A stretch of DNA of 64,000 nt from contig OENT01000010.1 of the NCBI GenBank assembly GCA_900239685.1, positions 310,001-374,000 of the forward strand. The letters run 5' to 3'. Below the pieces are notes generated by a model. The model did no database searches and was not told the DNA's origin. It worked only from the letters and a program-made list of their open reading frames with translations. This stretch comes from Rotaria macrura. Taxonomy: Eukaryota > Rotifera > Eurotatoria > Philodinida > Philodinidae. The position numbers and the translations under genes were made by a program. Every line of letters begins with the position of its first letter. Within the stretch, counting starts at the first letter, position 1. Below, piece after piece: positions 24,688 to 39,300 of the stretch.

Positions 24688-27600
24688 ACATATCTTTGTT
24701 ATTCTATTCTGTTTTTCTTTTTGTTGTGTATAAGTTAATTTTCGTGCAGCTTAACAACGTTTTGTACGTTTTGAATGCATTTTCTCAGCATTCAATTGAT
24801 TAAACAAGATGAAAACGAGATATTGTGTTTATGTGATATGGAAAATGTTATCTCGGCTGTTTTTTTTTGAGCAATAAAGTAGCCAATGTTTCTTCATACA
24901 ATCGTTCGATTCTATAACAAGTGCCTAAATATGAACTTTGCCATCATGTCACCTTGCATTTACGAATGGTAAAGAGTATTTTCAAAAATATGTACGATGA
25001 AACTATCTGATAGTATTCATGTTAATCTAAGCCCGTCCGAATGAAAGACACAATGATATTGATGATTTTTTTCAGACAATCAATTCTAGTCTGATTACGA
25101 AAGAAATAGTGACAGACACGACAGTGATCTATATCAAACGTTGTAACGTTAACATTCATGATGAATTAAGATGAAACACAGTGTAGAAAAATAACATAAA
25201 ATAATATGATTCTTTATCTAAGTCTTGTTGCAAGAGACGTTCGACCGATAACTCTTGTCAATATTTATTCACTTGTCTCCATCAACTACGCAGTCAGAAT
25301 AATTTCTTTTTCTGTCTTGAAGATAGTTCATTGAGAACGAATCTTTGATATGGAATAAATACGATATTCAGGCAAGATATTGAGTTCAAATGTATCCGTA
25401 TATATGTTTATTCATTTCTCGGATATCTAGATGTTATCAAAGAGAATCAAGTTGAGTTAGAGTTAGAATTCGCCATTCTACGTATGTCTATATTTCATCA
25501 TTTCTTTCCCAATATTTATGTGTATACTTATGAAATATTATTCAATAAAATCATGTGTTCTTAGATTTGGTCAAACTAGTTGTTTTTTTTGTTCTGTCAT
25601 TCATAAGTGCTATGAACAAGGTTTTGAAATCATATTAATTTTCTTCTATTCTCGTTGCTTACCGAATTCCCCACTAAGCCATGAATTAAAGGATAATCTC
25701 AATCACAAGAACCATCATCGATGAAAAATATTTGCAACACTCTTTCCTATCTGCAAGGAAATGTAATTTACATTGTAGTCGTTTCTAGTAATAGATGAAA
25801 ATATAAATCAATTAATTATCTATTGAGTAGACCTTGGATAGCTCAACAGGCTAGGGTAAAGGCAATTTTCTTCTGATAGTATGTGGTTACAAAGTTAACA
25901 TCAATGAGTTGATATAAAATCCGAACAGAAAAGAATATGAATATACGCATCGTTAGAAAAGAATGTTAAGTGTCTGTTCAAACTAATAACTAATTTTTCT
26001 TTCCGATGATTTCTAAGCGAATAAAAATAAATCATACAGATTCTGCAAAGATTTACACAATGACGATTATCACATTAATTTTCTAGGAATGAATGACTGC
26101 TTTAAACGTTTATTACTATCATTTATATGATGGATAAAATGCCCACAAGCAATACGATTTCTTTGCCAATCCTAGACTATAGTGAAATTCATTAACAATA
26201 GACAACAAACAATACCAGAACTATTTGAGCAGAATTCATCTATTTTGATTTTATTCAACTAAGAATCATGAAAAAAGTATTTGAAACATCAATCTAGTTT
26301 ACGTTTGCCTATTCGGGTCTCCGTTTTGGCTTGGAAAAAAGGACATAGTAATTATTGCGTATAGAATTTTTCAAGTAAAATCTATTGAAGAAAAATTTCT
26401 TAGTAGAGCTGAAATTGTGTGCTAGTTAGATAATACTTTCATATCTAAGCATCTCTCTCCGTGGTTAGATATCACGTGATGGGGAACGATATTCGTTACT
26501 TTGCAATAGCTGTCTATATTCTAAATCTATGTATCACGTATTATTCATTAAATGTTCTGATGCTCAATAATCACAAATGGAGGCGCTGACATACATTCCT
26601 TGTGTATATCAAAATTTGAAAGGCGATCGTACTTTCTGGAACACGCTTTTTCCTAGGTTTTCTTTTTCAAAAATTTTCTCATCAATTATACACAAAAAAC
26701 GATATTGAAAAGTATTAATTATGATTGTTTGTTGGCATAAAAAGAAAATACGAGTTCAAGTGCGTATTCAATATTTTTTAACAATATTTTACCTCGAAAA
26801 GATTTTCCCCAAATGTATCCATTATTATGTTCTCAGATCGAAAACGAAAAAGCTTAAAATAACTACAAATGATATGTTTGAATAGATGATTTTCGTTTCT
26901 TGTACTTCTGTCATTCATGATATCTATTTTCGAAGTGAATACTCAAAATGAATAGATTTTTCGAATGAAACAATTCAGAATGTTAATACATTGTTAACGT
27001 GATCTCATTTAAGTGAATGTTCGATTTTTTTACGACCAAAGTATCTCAAACTTCGAAGATAAATCTTGAAATTAAAATAATATCCTTTTTGAATAATTAT
27101 GGGAAAACAAAGATCCAACTTTGCATGAAAGCAAGACAGATGATAGTCGCGAGCTTTACTGTCTTCTTCTTTATTTGGCCAAAGCAGTTTATAGCTGATA
27201 TATTATGCGCTACATACATAAGAAAGACATCTAACCTTATCCGATGATACGCGTTAGTTATCAATGATAGCTACACCAACTTAAAAGTTTCTATCAATTA
27301 TGACCGAATGAAACTACTCTGATAATTAGCTATAATGTTGCACACTGAAAATTGCACTTATTTTCATAGTCAATTTTTTCCATTTGAATATCCATGACGC
27401 TGAAAAAAAAATCCCGAGAAAAATATTGTACCGTATGATGTTTATCACTCAAGTTTTTCTTTCCATATTGACTAATTATGATGAAGGCAAGAAACAAGAT
27501 AAACAAAAGAGAAAAAATATACACTTTTCTCGCTATGTATCGTATAATGCATAATGTTTATTTGAAGAAGCCAGGTTAGCCAATCGAGTTCTACGATAAT

Positions 27601-28347
27601 GAAACAAAAAGTAAAGACGGTGGCATAGATATGATAAGTAATACATGCACTCAAAAAACTGGTCAGAGATAAAACAATAGTTTATTTTTATTCTAACTTG
27701 ATGTATGTGTCAAATGAATTTGCATGAAACTATTTATTTATTTGGTTTGCTCCTATCATCAATAGTATTGATATGAGAACGAGGAATATGCTGACTGATT
27801 TTTCTACTAAACTGTATTAAAGATATCAATCCTGCATAAAAGAAAGGACATATAGTAGAAGAAATTGTAGCTAACCGAATATCTATTTATAGTAAAATTA
27901 TTTCGATACTTTTCAATGGATGACTATTAAGAAAAATGTATACATAGTCTTGTAATATTACTATCACTTCTTCTTCTTCCTGGAAGGTTTTTTAAAATTT
28001 CGCAATAGATTAATCGAGTCATTACTTACCATATTTCAATATTCTGTAACTAATTATCTGCAAAACTGCGATTAGTAGAATTTCTAGAGATGCCCAAATT
28101 ATAAATATTGGAATATTTTTGCGTTAGATTAATCTTTTTGTCTTTATTATTATAGACGACTTTATCTTAAATGCGAAATCTTTATTAAACATGCAAAGTG
28201 AACAGATAAAATACTGTAGAACAATTTTTTTAAAAGTGAAAAGGCCTAAAGCTACCGCGGTACTTATAAAAAAAGGTCTAAAGCGCTTGATTTTTATGTC
28301 ATTTGTTGTTATCGGTTGAGAATTTATCCGGCTAATCATAAAATGGC
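24688..28347. other. Gene-poor region, 3.7 kb
   Basis: After the La 3' UTR (AATAAA at 24873-24878) I find only short unsupported ORFs on both strands, with no splice-compatible conserved exons, tRNA-like cloverleaf or transposon termini. Composition is uniformly AT-rich. Confidence 0.5.
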
Positions 28348-28826
28348 TTATTCTTCTGTAGCAGCAGCAGCTTTACCAGCACCAGGAGGAGCACCATAGT
28401 TTGGTTTGTTTCTAGAAAGAAAAAAGTCAATTTATTAAGATTTCAACAAGATGTTATGGACAATATTAACGTACGAGAGGGACTCTGTGTTTCCAAATCG
28501 ATCACCAGTATCCATACCGAGTGCTCCAGCACCAATACCAAAGCCAACACCACGAATACCGAATTTACGACCGTAGCACTGTCTGCAATAAACATTACCA
28601 TCGTGTTCTGCCATTGTCATTGGTTCTAACATTTTTTTGCAAAGACCTTGAATGTAAAAATAAAAGATTCATATACAATCGCTAGAACGCAATAACCTAA
28701 ATTCAACATACCACATCTGTAACAGGTTTTGTGCCATTGTTTTCCAGCAGCGGGGATGGCTTCAGCGTGGAAAACAGCTTGGTTGCAACGTGGGCAACGG
28801 TTGACTTCTTGATTTCCGAAAGGCAT
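28348..28826 (-). CDS. Single-LIM-domain muscle LIM protein (CRP/Mlp60A-like)
   Basis: Three minus-strand exons, 28826-28712, 28646-28475 and 28411-28348 (351 nt), encode 116 residues. The LIM domain is exact: Cys11-x2-Cys14-x17-His32-x2-Cys35-x2-Cys38-x2-Cys41-x17-Cys59-x2-Cys62. It is followed by the Gly-rich GRKFGIRGVGFGIGAGAL segment that marks the cysteine- and glycine-rich (CRP) class. One LIM domain with MPFG-type start and GxGAGxLxxDTG matches insect Mlp60A, which binds alpha-actinin/actin structures and acts in muscle differentiation. The last exon adds a short Pro/Ala-rich tail (NYGAPPGAGKAAAATEE) that I do not know from Mlp60A. A TTTAG lies one base before the ATG, so a 5' UTR intron or trans-splicing acceptor is likely there. 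Confidence 0.93.
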
Positions 28827-31800
28827 TCTAAATCAAATAAAAGAATATGATATTTGTTCTATTCCAAGAAAAATGTGTATAGGTCTGTTAAAATATGAAC
28901 CTGTAAATCTACAATGATGAGAAAAAAGCGTTCGATAACGTAGTTTTGAATGAGAAGGATTCGAGTTTATCAATCGATTCATTGTATTGCGCAAACTTAT
29001 GCAAGTCCTCATACTGATATTCCAAAAAAAAATAAATACAACGATTCCTAACCTCGGATCACATTTCTTCCATGTCTATTTTCTATAAGTAATATGATCT
29101 GCGTTTCATTAAAAATTCTGTTAAACAAAAAGACAAATATCACTTACGTGGTTTTGACTTTTTATGAAAAGTAGATGTAAAATTTCAGAAATTTATCTAG
29201 AATACGAAAACGTATAAATAAGCATCCAGCTTATATTCAACTAGCACCGAAGCACACACAATGTGTAAATGCGTTTCTCGTTTACTGTACAGAATAGAGC
29301 AGCATTAATATTGATAAGTAGTTTATCGCATAGACCGGAAAATTCTATAGAAAGAAGCAGAAACACTGGCAATATATACGACTTGTTTCAACTTAGATGG
29401 ATGACAACAGAAAAGACAAGTCAAGATTAAAAGGAGAAAATTAGGAACCGCATATATGTTGCTCTTCGTTTTTAGCGTTGATGTATATTATTTTTATCTC
29501 TTTCTGCAATGTTGATGATGTACAATGTCCAAAATCGACACAAGATAAGAAAAATAAGGAAATGTCAACTTGCGTTCGTGACGAGTAGGTTGATTTTGTA
29601 CACAACTAGCAACAGACAACTTGTCCATCAAGAACACAAACTATAATAGTACTTTTTTTTGTTTTACATAGTTGATTCTTTTTCTTCGCAAATGCATTAG
29701 TTTTAGAGAAACCACAGAGACATTATGCATTACCACAAACAACATACAGTTCTTAACAGACACGCAGTCTGTTCTATGAATATTATTACAGCCTCAAATA
29801 GTTAGGATTCCTAAGATAAACGGCTAATTATATACGACACTAAACAGAAAAAGAAGAGAAAAATAATACCGCCGATCATTATTCACAAGAAAAACAATGA
29901 TTTACAGTGCATTAAACAAAAACGTTACCACGGAAGAACTTATTAGCTATGTAAATGAATGCAGCGCAGAAAAAAATATGTATCAACAAAAATTTTCGAG
30001 AGACATAGGTCTAACTGAGTCTACAGAATATTTTTCGGTAGACGATTCATATAGTAATTTCATCAAAATAGAAATATATTTCTCTTTAGATAAGATAGAG
30101 CCAGTAATCTAACGATTTGGTTGCCGTTGAATATAATACGCAGTGTCACCTAAATTTTTATTTTCTTTCAAAAAAAGGTATACATTTCAAATATACTATT
30201 TCTTTATTTGTCAGTGAATCAAAATTCGTATATTTCAACGAATGTGTCCAAAATTTCATGTTTTACTCTTTTTCATGAATGTTTCACATTAAAGCTTATT
30301 TCAAACAAGTTTTCTTTGCGAATAATGACCTCTAATGTTGATCTACACGTTTTGAAAACAGGAATGATCGATTTTAAGTAGTTCGAGAGAATGAGGATGT
30401 GGTCGTTATTTTCAAATGAATGAATGTCCACATATCGACGAAGTGCTATATACTTCAAAAATACAGATGGATCATTATTGAATTGAAACATGTTCAAAAA
30501 CTAGGATGTAATAAATAATGTAGTATTATCTCGTTTGTGGTTTCTGATCAACAAATTGTATCCTGTTCGACCTTTAAATAAAGGTTGGATGATGTCATCA
30601 TCAAGCAAATGAATTCGGTGACAAATTCAATGGGATCTGGTCGCATTCGGTTGGCAGATATAATTCTACAGAAATTCTGGCGATTGTATCATAAATGAAT
30701 CGGACAATTCTTTCTTAAGGAATTTCCGATGACACTCGACTGTTGGACTCTAATAGAATATCTCCAAAATACTGTCAATCATTTAGAATCTACGATAGTT
30801 TCTATTTGCTTGTATAAAATCTATCGATGCAAATCGAACTGAGTATCCTTCACAGGACTTACGATCGTGTACTCTTTCAAACAATACTTTTCAGTGTATC
30901 GAGCTGTAGTTTTTATACAAGTATGCCTGCATCAGTATTACGAGGTTAGAGAAAATAATAAACTAATTGAATTATGCTATTCTTGGCGAGATTACTATCC
31001 TCATACCAGGCAAAGCTTTTCGAGCCAATGTTTCAATTCAGTCTTTTTTACAGTCTCATATAGATCAAATATTGTTTCGTTAAGCAAATCAAATAAACTC
31101 AATTTATATCTGCTATAATGATCATGAGTTGCATGATTGTTGTTATTCTTGTTCCATTTTCGCTGTAAATTTCGAACAGGAATCGGATAAAGAAAAATAA
31201 AGAAACAAACATTATATTATATTACGGAAAAATCATGTGATTTTTTTCTGTATTTTTCATAACTTTCGATCTGTGTTTACTCGAAAATTTCTCAATAGAG
31301 AATTCAAACTTCCTCAGACGTATCAGTCCATAGATATAAATTCATTGCATCCTTGACTAGCTTGACTGTCTGTAATACAAACAGATAAAATCATGACCTA
31401 CAAACATTAATTTATAAACTTCTATTATTACTATCAAACCAATAGTAACATAGAGTAATGTGATGTATCCAGTATTTTCAGAGTATAAAATCATACTGTC
31501 AAAAACTTTATTATTATTGAATAACAGACATTCTATGGATTTGCTAGATACCTTTGAGCCTAAGTTAGTCTAATCAAAAATACCAATAAAGTTTTCTCAA
31601 AGTTTTTCATCTGATTTAGACTAACTAAAATCTGCAGGTATTGCTGTTGTTTTAATGAGAAAATTTTGAGAAACTCCCAGGTTTTCTCGAGGTCATTACG
31701 TCAGCAAGTTGAATCATATCCTTGAAACTCCATTACTACTAATAGATAGATGTATTATTCGTTTTGTGAATGGAAATTGTGGCAAATATGTAATTCTTTG

Positions 31801-34800
31801 ATTTATGTTGGTTGACAGTTCTATATACAACATGATTGCTTTTTTTTTCCTCGTGCAATGTTTGTGCATTATCTATTGTCTAGTTTTTGCAAACTATGGT
31901 ACTGTTTGCTTTTGTTTTTGCTAATGGCATGTCTCTTATAAGTTTTTTAAATATCATTATCGTGTTTCTTGTTTGGCCTCTTCCCATACTTGTTTAACAT
32001 AGCTATTTCGACGAATAATCAAGATTTTATTTGACACGTATTATTTTTACTTAATTCATCTTTGCCGAAGGTGATATCGTACATGTTTTCTTAAGGACTC
32101 GTAAGAAATCATAGAACTATTGTATTTCTATTGTTCGTGTATACGACACAGGTTTTCTTTCGAGTATGTGAATCTTCCTGTTTTAGAACTACCCTTGCGT
32201 TTTTCGTTAGATTAGGCATTGTATACTTTCTAACTGTCTATGAAAAACTAAATTTTACGATTGGAATAGCCTATTTCATTGCAGAGAAAGTCCTATCGGA
32301 TTCAATCTTGAGTTGAAACTTCGTTCAAGTTGTTAAGACATTGAAATTATAGTCAAACTTTATTTCAGCATGTGCATTCGTTTTCTTTGTTATTCCCATT
32401 ACACCATCAAAACACCGAGATTTACTGAGAGATCTTTCGGAGTTTGCAAAAGGACATCTCTTTCGTCTCCTTTCTGATAAACTGAACAACTATTATTTAA
32501 TGCATGAAGTTTTATTGAGATTATCTTGCACGATCTTTCTCATTAAGATGTTTCTTTAAAATTAAAAGAGTCACTAATTTTTTATCCCATAACAGCGTAG
32601 AGATTCTTCATTACCAATCTAGCATACATGATACTCTGCATGGTGCTATTTATTCGGAAATCTTTGTAAAACATATTTTAGACTGTTTATCTTAATATCC
32701 TTCTTCAGTGTAATATGTTCATCAAGACAACAAATTAACTTCTGCTTTGGTCCATGTCAACTTCTCAGTTTGATTATGCTAAGGGTATAGTATGTTAATA
32801 AAACGGAAATATTCGAAAACTAAAAAAATTTTGATTTCAGGCGGAAACTATTTTTTCCAGATGCGTTCTATACATGACAAGCTCGTATTCCTTCGTAAGA
32901 GATGATTCTTGTGTGATGCTTTAATAACGATCTTTCAAAAGTAACAATAAACTATTTGAATTATTATATTCCTCGATCAATTAAAATAAAGTGACTTTGA
33001 GGATGATGCAAGTAAAATTTTTAAGAACAAACGTTGATTGACGATCGGAACCTGTTGGGAAGTTGTGGATAAGAGCTTTCGAACACCTTTGCATTAAATT
33101 AACATAAATCGCATTAAGAAGGAAATGCATACGTCTTGCTTTTTATTCTCTTGTAGGTAAGCGCATGTAGGACACTTCATTTATTTACATCGTTTCTTTT
33201 AACTTTCTGAAATGACATTAACTTTGTTAGTTCGAATAATTTTTCATTCATGTCTTATTTAAAATTTTTTTATGTTTTAACTTCAAGATAATCATGCCGT
33301 CGTTCATTGTAATTTCATACCAGTGTTAAGCAAAGTGTGGCGAAATTTTGAGTTTTTATTCAGTTTCCATTCACATAAAAAATTCAGAACAGTAATTACT
33401 TATGCGAGTGCATTTTAGTCGTCATTTATGTCGTTCAGAAAATGGTATACGTAATAGATGAAGCCGAAGAAGTATAAATATCATTATTTTCACATGCATA
33501 TGAATAAATGATTAACAAGGATTCAAATAAAATTTAATAGGCCCAGCTGAACATGGATAAATATAACTTGTGCGAATTAGGGAATTATATTCTATAAACT
33601 CTATTTATTGATGCAGTAGTTAATATAATCATGCTTGAGCGAATATGATGCATTGCAATAGCACAGTGATTTTCTCGCTTGGTGTGTCGTTCTTGAAACG
33701 TTCTCTGACATAGTTTGCGGGTGTGTATTTAGATGTAGCAAAGATCATACTCGAAAATTATTCTGCAGGAATGATTCCAAGTAATTGTGACATTGTTTTA
33801 TTTAGCAACGATGGATATTTTTCTAGAGAAAATGTCCCATTCTCGCACATGCTTTATGATTTTTAGCTATTATTATTCTCTTACAATAAGAGGCATGTTC
33901 ATTCAAACTTTCCTTTAACGAATCCTAAGGCACGAAACCTTCGTATTTAGAAAATTAAAAAAAATGATGAGATACCACTAAATGAGAGACGGATAAGATA
34001 CACTACCCATTAAATCTTTACATGTTCTATTGAATAGAATTAAGACACTTCTTCATAATTACATATGTGTACGTATCGAGATGATGACGTTTTTAATGGC
34101 AAGGATACTATAGCACTTCTTCTACGTAAAGTACAACGATTTATGAATTTGAGGAAACAATATTTGATCTACTTACGCATTGAGCAGGATTTCAAAAAAT
34201 AATTTGATAAAAACAATGCATTTTAGATTTCAATGCGTCATAATGCCATTGGAGTTTCTATGACTGCTTTAAGTATTCAAAGCAAAATTATTCTTAGATT
34301 CAATACTTATATCATTCAATTGAGTTTGAAAACGAAATTTTCAAGAGTAAGTTACGGCTACTTGAGCAATTTATTTTGCTTACGCATTCGTTCAAGATGA
34401 TATAATGTTTATTCAAATAGAAAAATTGGAAAACACCGATTGTGCACTCTCATATTCAGTTTGATATAGTTTGATATAAAGCATTATGACTTTTCTTCAT
34501 AGAGTTTCCGTTGCTTACAATACGATCAGTACAAATAAAGATGAGAGACGGATATGAAACAATTAAAGTGAAATACGCAACGATCACCATCCATACTAAT
34601 TGATTCTATGCAAACTTTGTTTAAGCAGACATAGTACAGAGCGCTCGTAACAAGCTGTTGTTTTTTGAAAGACATGATTCTCTGTCTAGTGAGAATTTTC
34701 AATTTTTATAGTCATTAATGCATTTTCGATTTCATGTTGCATTTTGTAGTTGTTGCATTCAGCTATAATTTTAAGAGAGAACAGCTATTATCAAAGTCTA

Positions 34801-35391
34801 TCAACTAATATGCTATTCAAAATGATTTGCGTAACTAGATGAAGTCTAGGAATGGAACCATATCTATTATGCTATTTGATAAATTATTTGAAGAACTATG
34901 CTGATTGACATTGGCTCTTTATTTGTGCATGTTAAGATACATTGAAGACAACACAAATGGGAAAAAAAGTTATTCAAACAAAACAAAAAGTATTAACAGT
35001 CATAACTATTAGAGAGAAAAGAACAATGTCGATCTATGCTGAGAACCGAAAAGCTGGCACTGTGATCATAAGTTCTTAGAGATAGCTGCTCTTTCCACAA
35101 AAATTCATCTTATTTAAATTTAGTGAACTCATTGATATACTCCTAAAGCTTTCCCGTCATCAAAGCTCATTTTAGTTCCAGATGTTTTCTGTTAAAAGAA
35201 ACCAAATTTGCTTCATGATGAATTTAGATATGGTTATGAAATGTGCTTGTATGCATCGATTAAAATCTTCAAACATGGGCGAATGCAATTATCAACCACA
35301 CGTACGAAATTACATTAAGACGACATATTCTGAGGATACAAAGAACATACATTCAAAACCATTAATAAGATACATTTAGCTTTTACATACA
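28827..35391. other. Gene-poor region, 6.6 kb
   Basis: This lies upstream of the LIM gene and beyond the 3' end of the GPCR. The longest open frames (for example 29897-30112 +, 31118 +) lack homology I recognise, splice context or biased codon use. A TATAAATA motif occurs near 29212. Short hairpin-like repeats (TTAGTCTAA / TTAGACTAA near 31565-31625) were seen, but no complete element. Confidence 0.5.
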
Positions 35392-36348
35392 TCAACCATA
35401 CGCTAAATGGCATCTACATACCAAGAAACATTTGTCTATTAGTCGCTGCAAACATCTTCGAAAATGTTTGCGAAATAGAGCACTCGAGCCGTAGTAGATG
35501 TAAAATGGCATGCTAAAATTGACGTAGTATATTAAAATGCTCACTTGCTGTACAAAATAGTGTACTGTGTATCGCTCAACACTCTTGTTTACTGAGCTGG
35601 ATATTATGTTGTATGAATAGGTGATAAAACGGAGCAAAACAAGGGTCACCGATAGGCAAGCATGCAAAAATGTTAGCAGGATTAGTTGTTGGCTCAGACG
35701 TTGAATTCCAAGAACTTGAGCCGTTGAGGCAGGTGTCGAAATGATGCGCCGTTGCCATTGTTTGATATGAAGCCATGTCATGATTCCAAATATCAGCATG
35801 ATACCGTGAGGCATGAGAACATTAAAAACGGCTACGTAAGCATTGACTGCTACCGATTGCAAGCCCGGTAATGGTGCACACGTTGCATTGTGAATGTCAA
35901 ATACAACAATAAGGAAACTACATGAAACTAGGTCAAATAGCATGGTTACAACAAAAAGTAGTCGAGCCAACGCAATAGTGTTCAGTCGTTGGCACCGCGT
36001 ACGTCTCGATATCGAAGCCCATCTATCCAAAGCTGCCAGTGAAACACATGTTGATGCCATCGTTGGTAAGCAAACTGCAAAATATGAGCGTACTTTACAA
36101 ATGCCTCGGCTGACATTCATCAAGTCACTCCCTAAATATTCCGTCGCCAAACGAATGATAATGCCATAGTTGATGAAAATCAATTCAAGTAAAGAAGAAC
36201 ATATCAAATGAAATGTACAGGAATTTCGTTGAAATTTTCCGCTTAAAAATGTAATAATATTAAATATACTGCCTATTGTTCCGAATATGAGTACAGTGAC
36301 GAAACCATAGACGGTAAAATCGTGGGTTACTTGCATCAGTGATTCCAT
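35392..36348 (-). CDS. Rhodopsin-like GPCR, intronless, probable peptide receptor
   Basis: One uninterrupted exon encodes 318 residues with seven hydrophobic segments at roughly 13-35, 46-66, 86-107, 127-150, 166-192, 218-240 and 268-288. TM1 has GxxxN (GSIFN), Cys84 opens TM3 and can pair with the Cys in the second extracellular loop (NATCAP). The TM3 end reads LDRW at 107-110 in place of DRY, and TM7 reads FSMPFYIYY in place of NPxxY. There is a short third cytoplasmic loop and a basic C-tail with FRKHFRRCLQ and several Cys. Lineage-expanded receptors of this kind, often FMRFamide-receptor-like, are common in bdelloid rotifers. The ligand cannot be deduced. Single-exon structure contrasts with intron-rich neighbours and suggests a retroposed or expanded receptor family. 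Confidence 0.9.
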   Translation of the reverse strand: MESLMQVTHDFTVYGFVTVLIFGTIGSIFNIITFLSGKFQRNSCTFHLICSSLLELIFINYGIIIRLATEYLGSDLMNVSRGICKVRSYFAVCLPTMASTCVSLAALDRWASISRRTRCQRLNTIALARLLFVVTMLFDLVSCSFLIVVFDIHNATCAPLPGLQSVAVNAYVAVFNVLMPHGIMLIFGIMTWLHIKQWQRRIISTPASTAQVLGIQRLSQQLILLTFLHACLSVTLVLLRFITYSYNIISSSVNKSVERYTVHYFVQQVSILIYYVNFSMPFYIYYGSSALFRKHFRRCLQRLIDKCFLVCRCHLAYG

Positions 36349-39300
36349 ATATCTCTTGCATGTAATAGGAATTCAATATAAATTCTATAAATCAGAAGTT
36401 TGACTATAGATATATATTAAAATTTCTGCTCTAGTTTTTTTCTCAGCCAATAGTCTTAATTGTAGCAAATAAGACACTATCGAGGATTGTAATTTTATGA
36501 TTACAGATGTAAAACTCTATTCTCTCTTAAATATAATTGACGTTCATACATCTATCGACGTCATTAGAGTTGTGTTCACATGATAAGATAGACAGCTGAT
36601 GTATTCATGTATGCATCTTAATTATGACGACAGATCAAAATTACGGAAAATTGCATCTGAAGATTCTTTATAGAAAAAAAAAACAAAATTATTCGAGTGT
36701 ACTTTTATGTTTCGATTTCAATGGAAAATATGCTCGTATCGCAACCAAATCTTTTGTTTTCAAACCATCATCAAATAACAAAAGTAAATTTATGAACAAT
36801 ATAAAAGTACGAATTATGTCTTTATGTTTTTTTTCTGACCAAATGGTTTGATGGCCCTCGATTAATTTTGACTGTAAATGCCGATGCCAAGGACGCTGTT
36901 GCATGTGCTTATCATAAACTGTTTCACTTCTGCGCTCAGACGGTCATGCTTATGGAATTAAAAACATTTTCTCTCTCATAACCATTTGGATATTGACTGA
37001 AAAAGTCGCCTGTTTCTGCATGACTTTCTTCAAAAACACTTAGCTAGCTTAGAGTATTTAAAGGTGAAAAAAATCATTCTCGCCTGTTTGAAAATTTTCT
37101 AACATTTTTCTTTCCTCATGAATTCGCCAGTTGCACTAGTCTTTAAAGACAAACGCAACCTGTTAGATCGATACCTGTTGCTAATTGTTTAATCAATGAA
37201 TGCTCTTTCAGTATAAGTAATTCAATCAAGAACCAATGTATTTGGATGTTTTTGCCAATGTAGCCGCCCAATTTGTAAATGAAGGTCAGAATATCGCTAC
37301 CTTTTATCTGACATCGAAGACGATTAAATTGAGACTTTCAAAAGTTTAGTGTATACCCATCGAAACTTGTCAAGTTTTCAGCATGTTCAGCGAGCAATCT
37401 TCGCATAGAATTCATGATACAATAATTTGTCTGTTGAAATCTGGTAAATTCTCGTATATAACATCGGATTTCTACGATGGTCGGTAAAGACTTTTAATTT
37501 AAAAATTGTGACGTCAAATCAAACACTATAGAATATTCATCACCTTCAATTATCAAGTGAGGACGAGCACAGTTGAAACACTATAGTACCAAAATAAATA
37601 GTTGTATTAGTTTTGAATCATCAATTAAAAGTCTCACGATAGATTTTTGTTTCTGCAGTCATGAATCAAAATTTCTCTTATTCTGATTAATAGTAATCAT
37701 GCAATCAAGTGGAACGATATACAGCAAAGTATTCAAAGAATGACATCTACAATTTTTCTAAACTCTTTCTATAGAATCACTTTACTCATGCCTATTTCTG
37801 GTAGATAAATGTGTTCACAATAGTAGAATACAAATAAGAGTACTAAAACCTATACTAAGTAAAAATATTTCGTGTAATTATGCTACCGATAATTATATTA
37901 CTACTTTTTATTCTCGCTATTGGACATGTTTTTCAATTCATCGAGATGCTTCGTCGTGAATCGCGAAGCAAACTTTTGAATCGTTTCATAAAAAGTATTG
38001 ATAACATGAGGTAGATCAACAAAAGTTTTTCTCATTCTATTGTGTATTATAATTTTTATTGTGTTCCTCTATCTGTAAGCATCGCTGTCTCATATCATCA
38101 GTTCATAGATATCACCACGATTGTAGAAGATGCCTTCCATGTTCAAGTCGTCACCAAACTTAATGAAGTATAATACATAACTCTGCGTTTCATATCAAGT
38201 AATTAATTCGATAACTGAAGATTGTGAACATGAATAAATTATATGGCAATTTTTTAATTGGCTCGAAATTTTCACACAAAATGGATAGAATTTAATTTAA
38301 TCTCTCTTCGATTATTGACATGTTGAAAAATTTTAATATTTCCTTTCAACAGATCATTTTAAAATAGATAGATCTACTAATATTAAGAAAAAAAACTCTT
38401 TGAACACATCGTACTATTATCAAGGAAAAGTTCTCGCTAAAAACATATACTTCATGAACGTATCGAAATAAAATTGTAACTTATATGTACATATTTCGAA
38501 AATAAGTTGTTAGCTAAACTAAATATTCAATGCACATGTGTCATTAAAGGGCGGGAGTCGATGAAAGCCGAAAATGCCAGTCCCTCACCTCTGGCCAATG
38601 AAAACTCATTTCTCCATCTGTAAACACTACAACCTCCTTGTCAGGGTACCATTTTCTAGAGAATTAGTCTCATTTTCTCTACATATTGAGTGGAAACCTC
38701 TCTCAATTGTTTCATAGATTCGCATAGCTAATCCGACTGATAGCATACTCAGATTTACCATCATTGCTGTTCGATCTCAAGATCCATTGCACTTTTATTC
38801 ATATCCTCTAGGAGCACTTTCTTTGTTCTAAAAAGAAAGACTAGATGGTATTGTAAACATCATTTTATTGCTGTCATTAGGTTGGTTGAAATGTTTGTTT
38901 TATGAATTGGCTGCCAAGACTGTTCTTAATCGACATTTTTCTTGTCTGTTGAAGGACTGAGAAGATTTTGTTCGTTGTCCTGATTTCACAGATTTCATTC
39001 CAGGTCAATCATTCTCGATTGTAAACGAACGTTTTAAATCATTTACAACAAAAAACAGTAAACGTTGTTTGTAATCGTTTATTATGTTGCCCAAAACGAT
39101 GCATTACAGTCATTGAACACAATGATCGTTGAAAAACAGCGTTAACGTCTGCATTAACTAGACGTAGACTGTAGATGGTCCTTAACGACAGTTAGCTTCT
39201 CTCTTTCAATATAATAATATCTTTTAATTTATATCTATGAAGGCTATTGAGTTGGAAAAAAAACTCAGTCAAAATCATCGTTATCTTTCATCATTACCAG

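Noticed and set aside
29897..30112. 71-codon ORF with a plausible acidic sequence
   Set aside because: Isolated in a long non-coding region, no acceptor/donor context and no family match.
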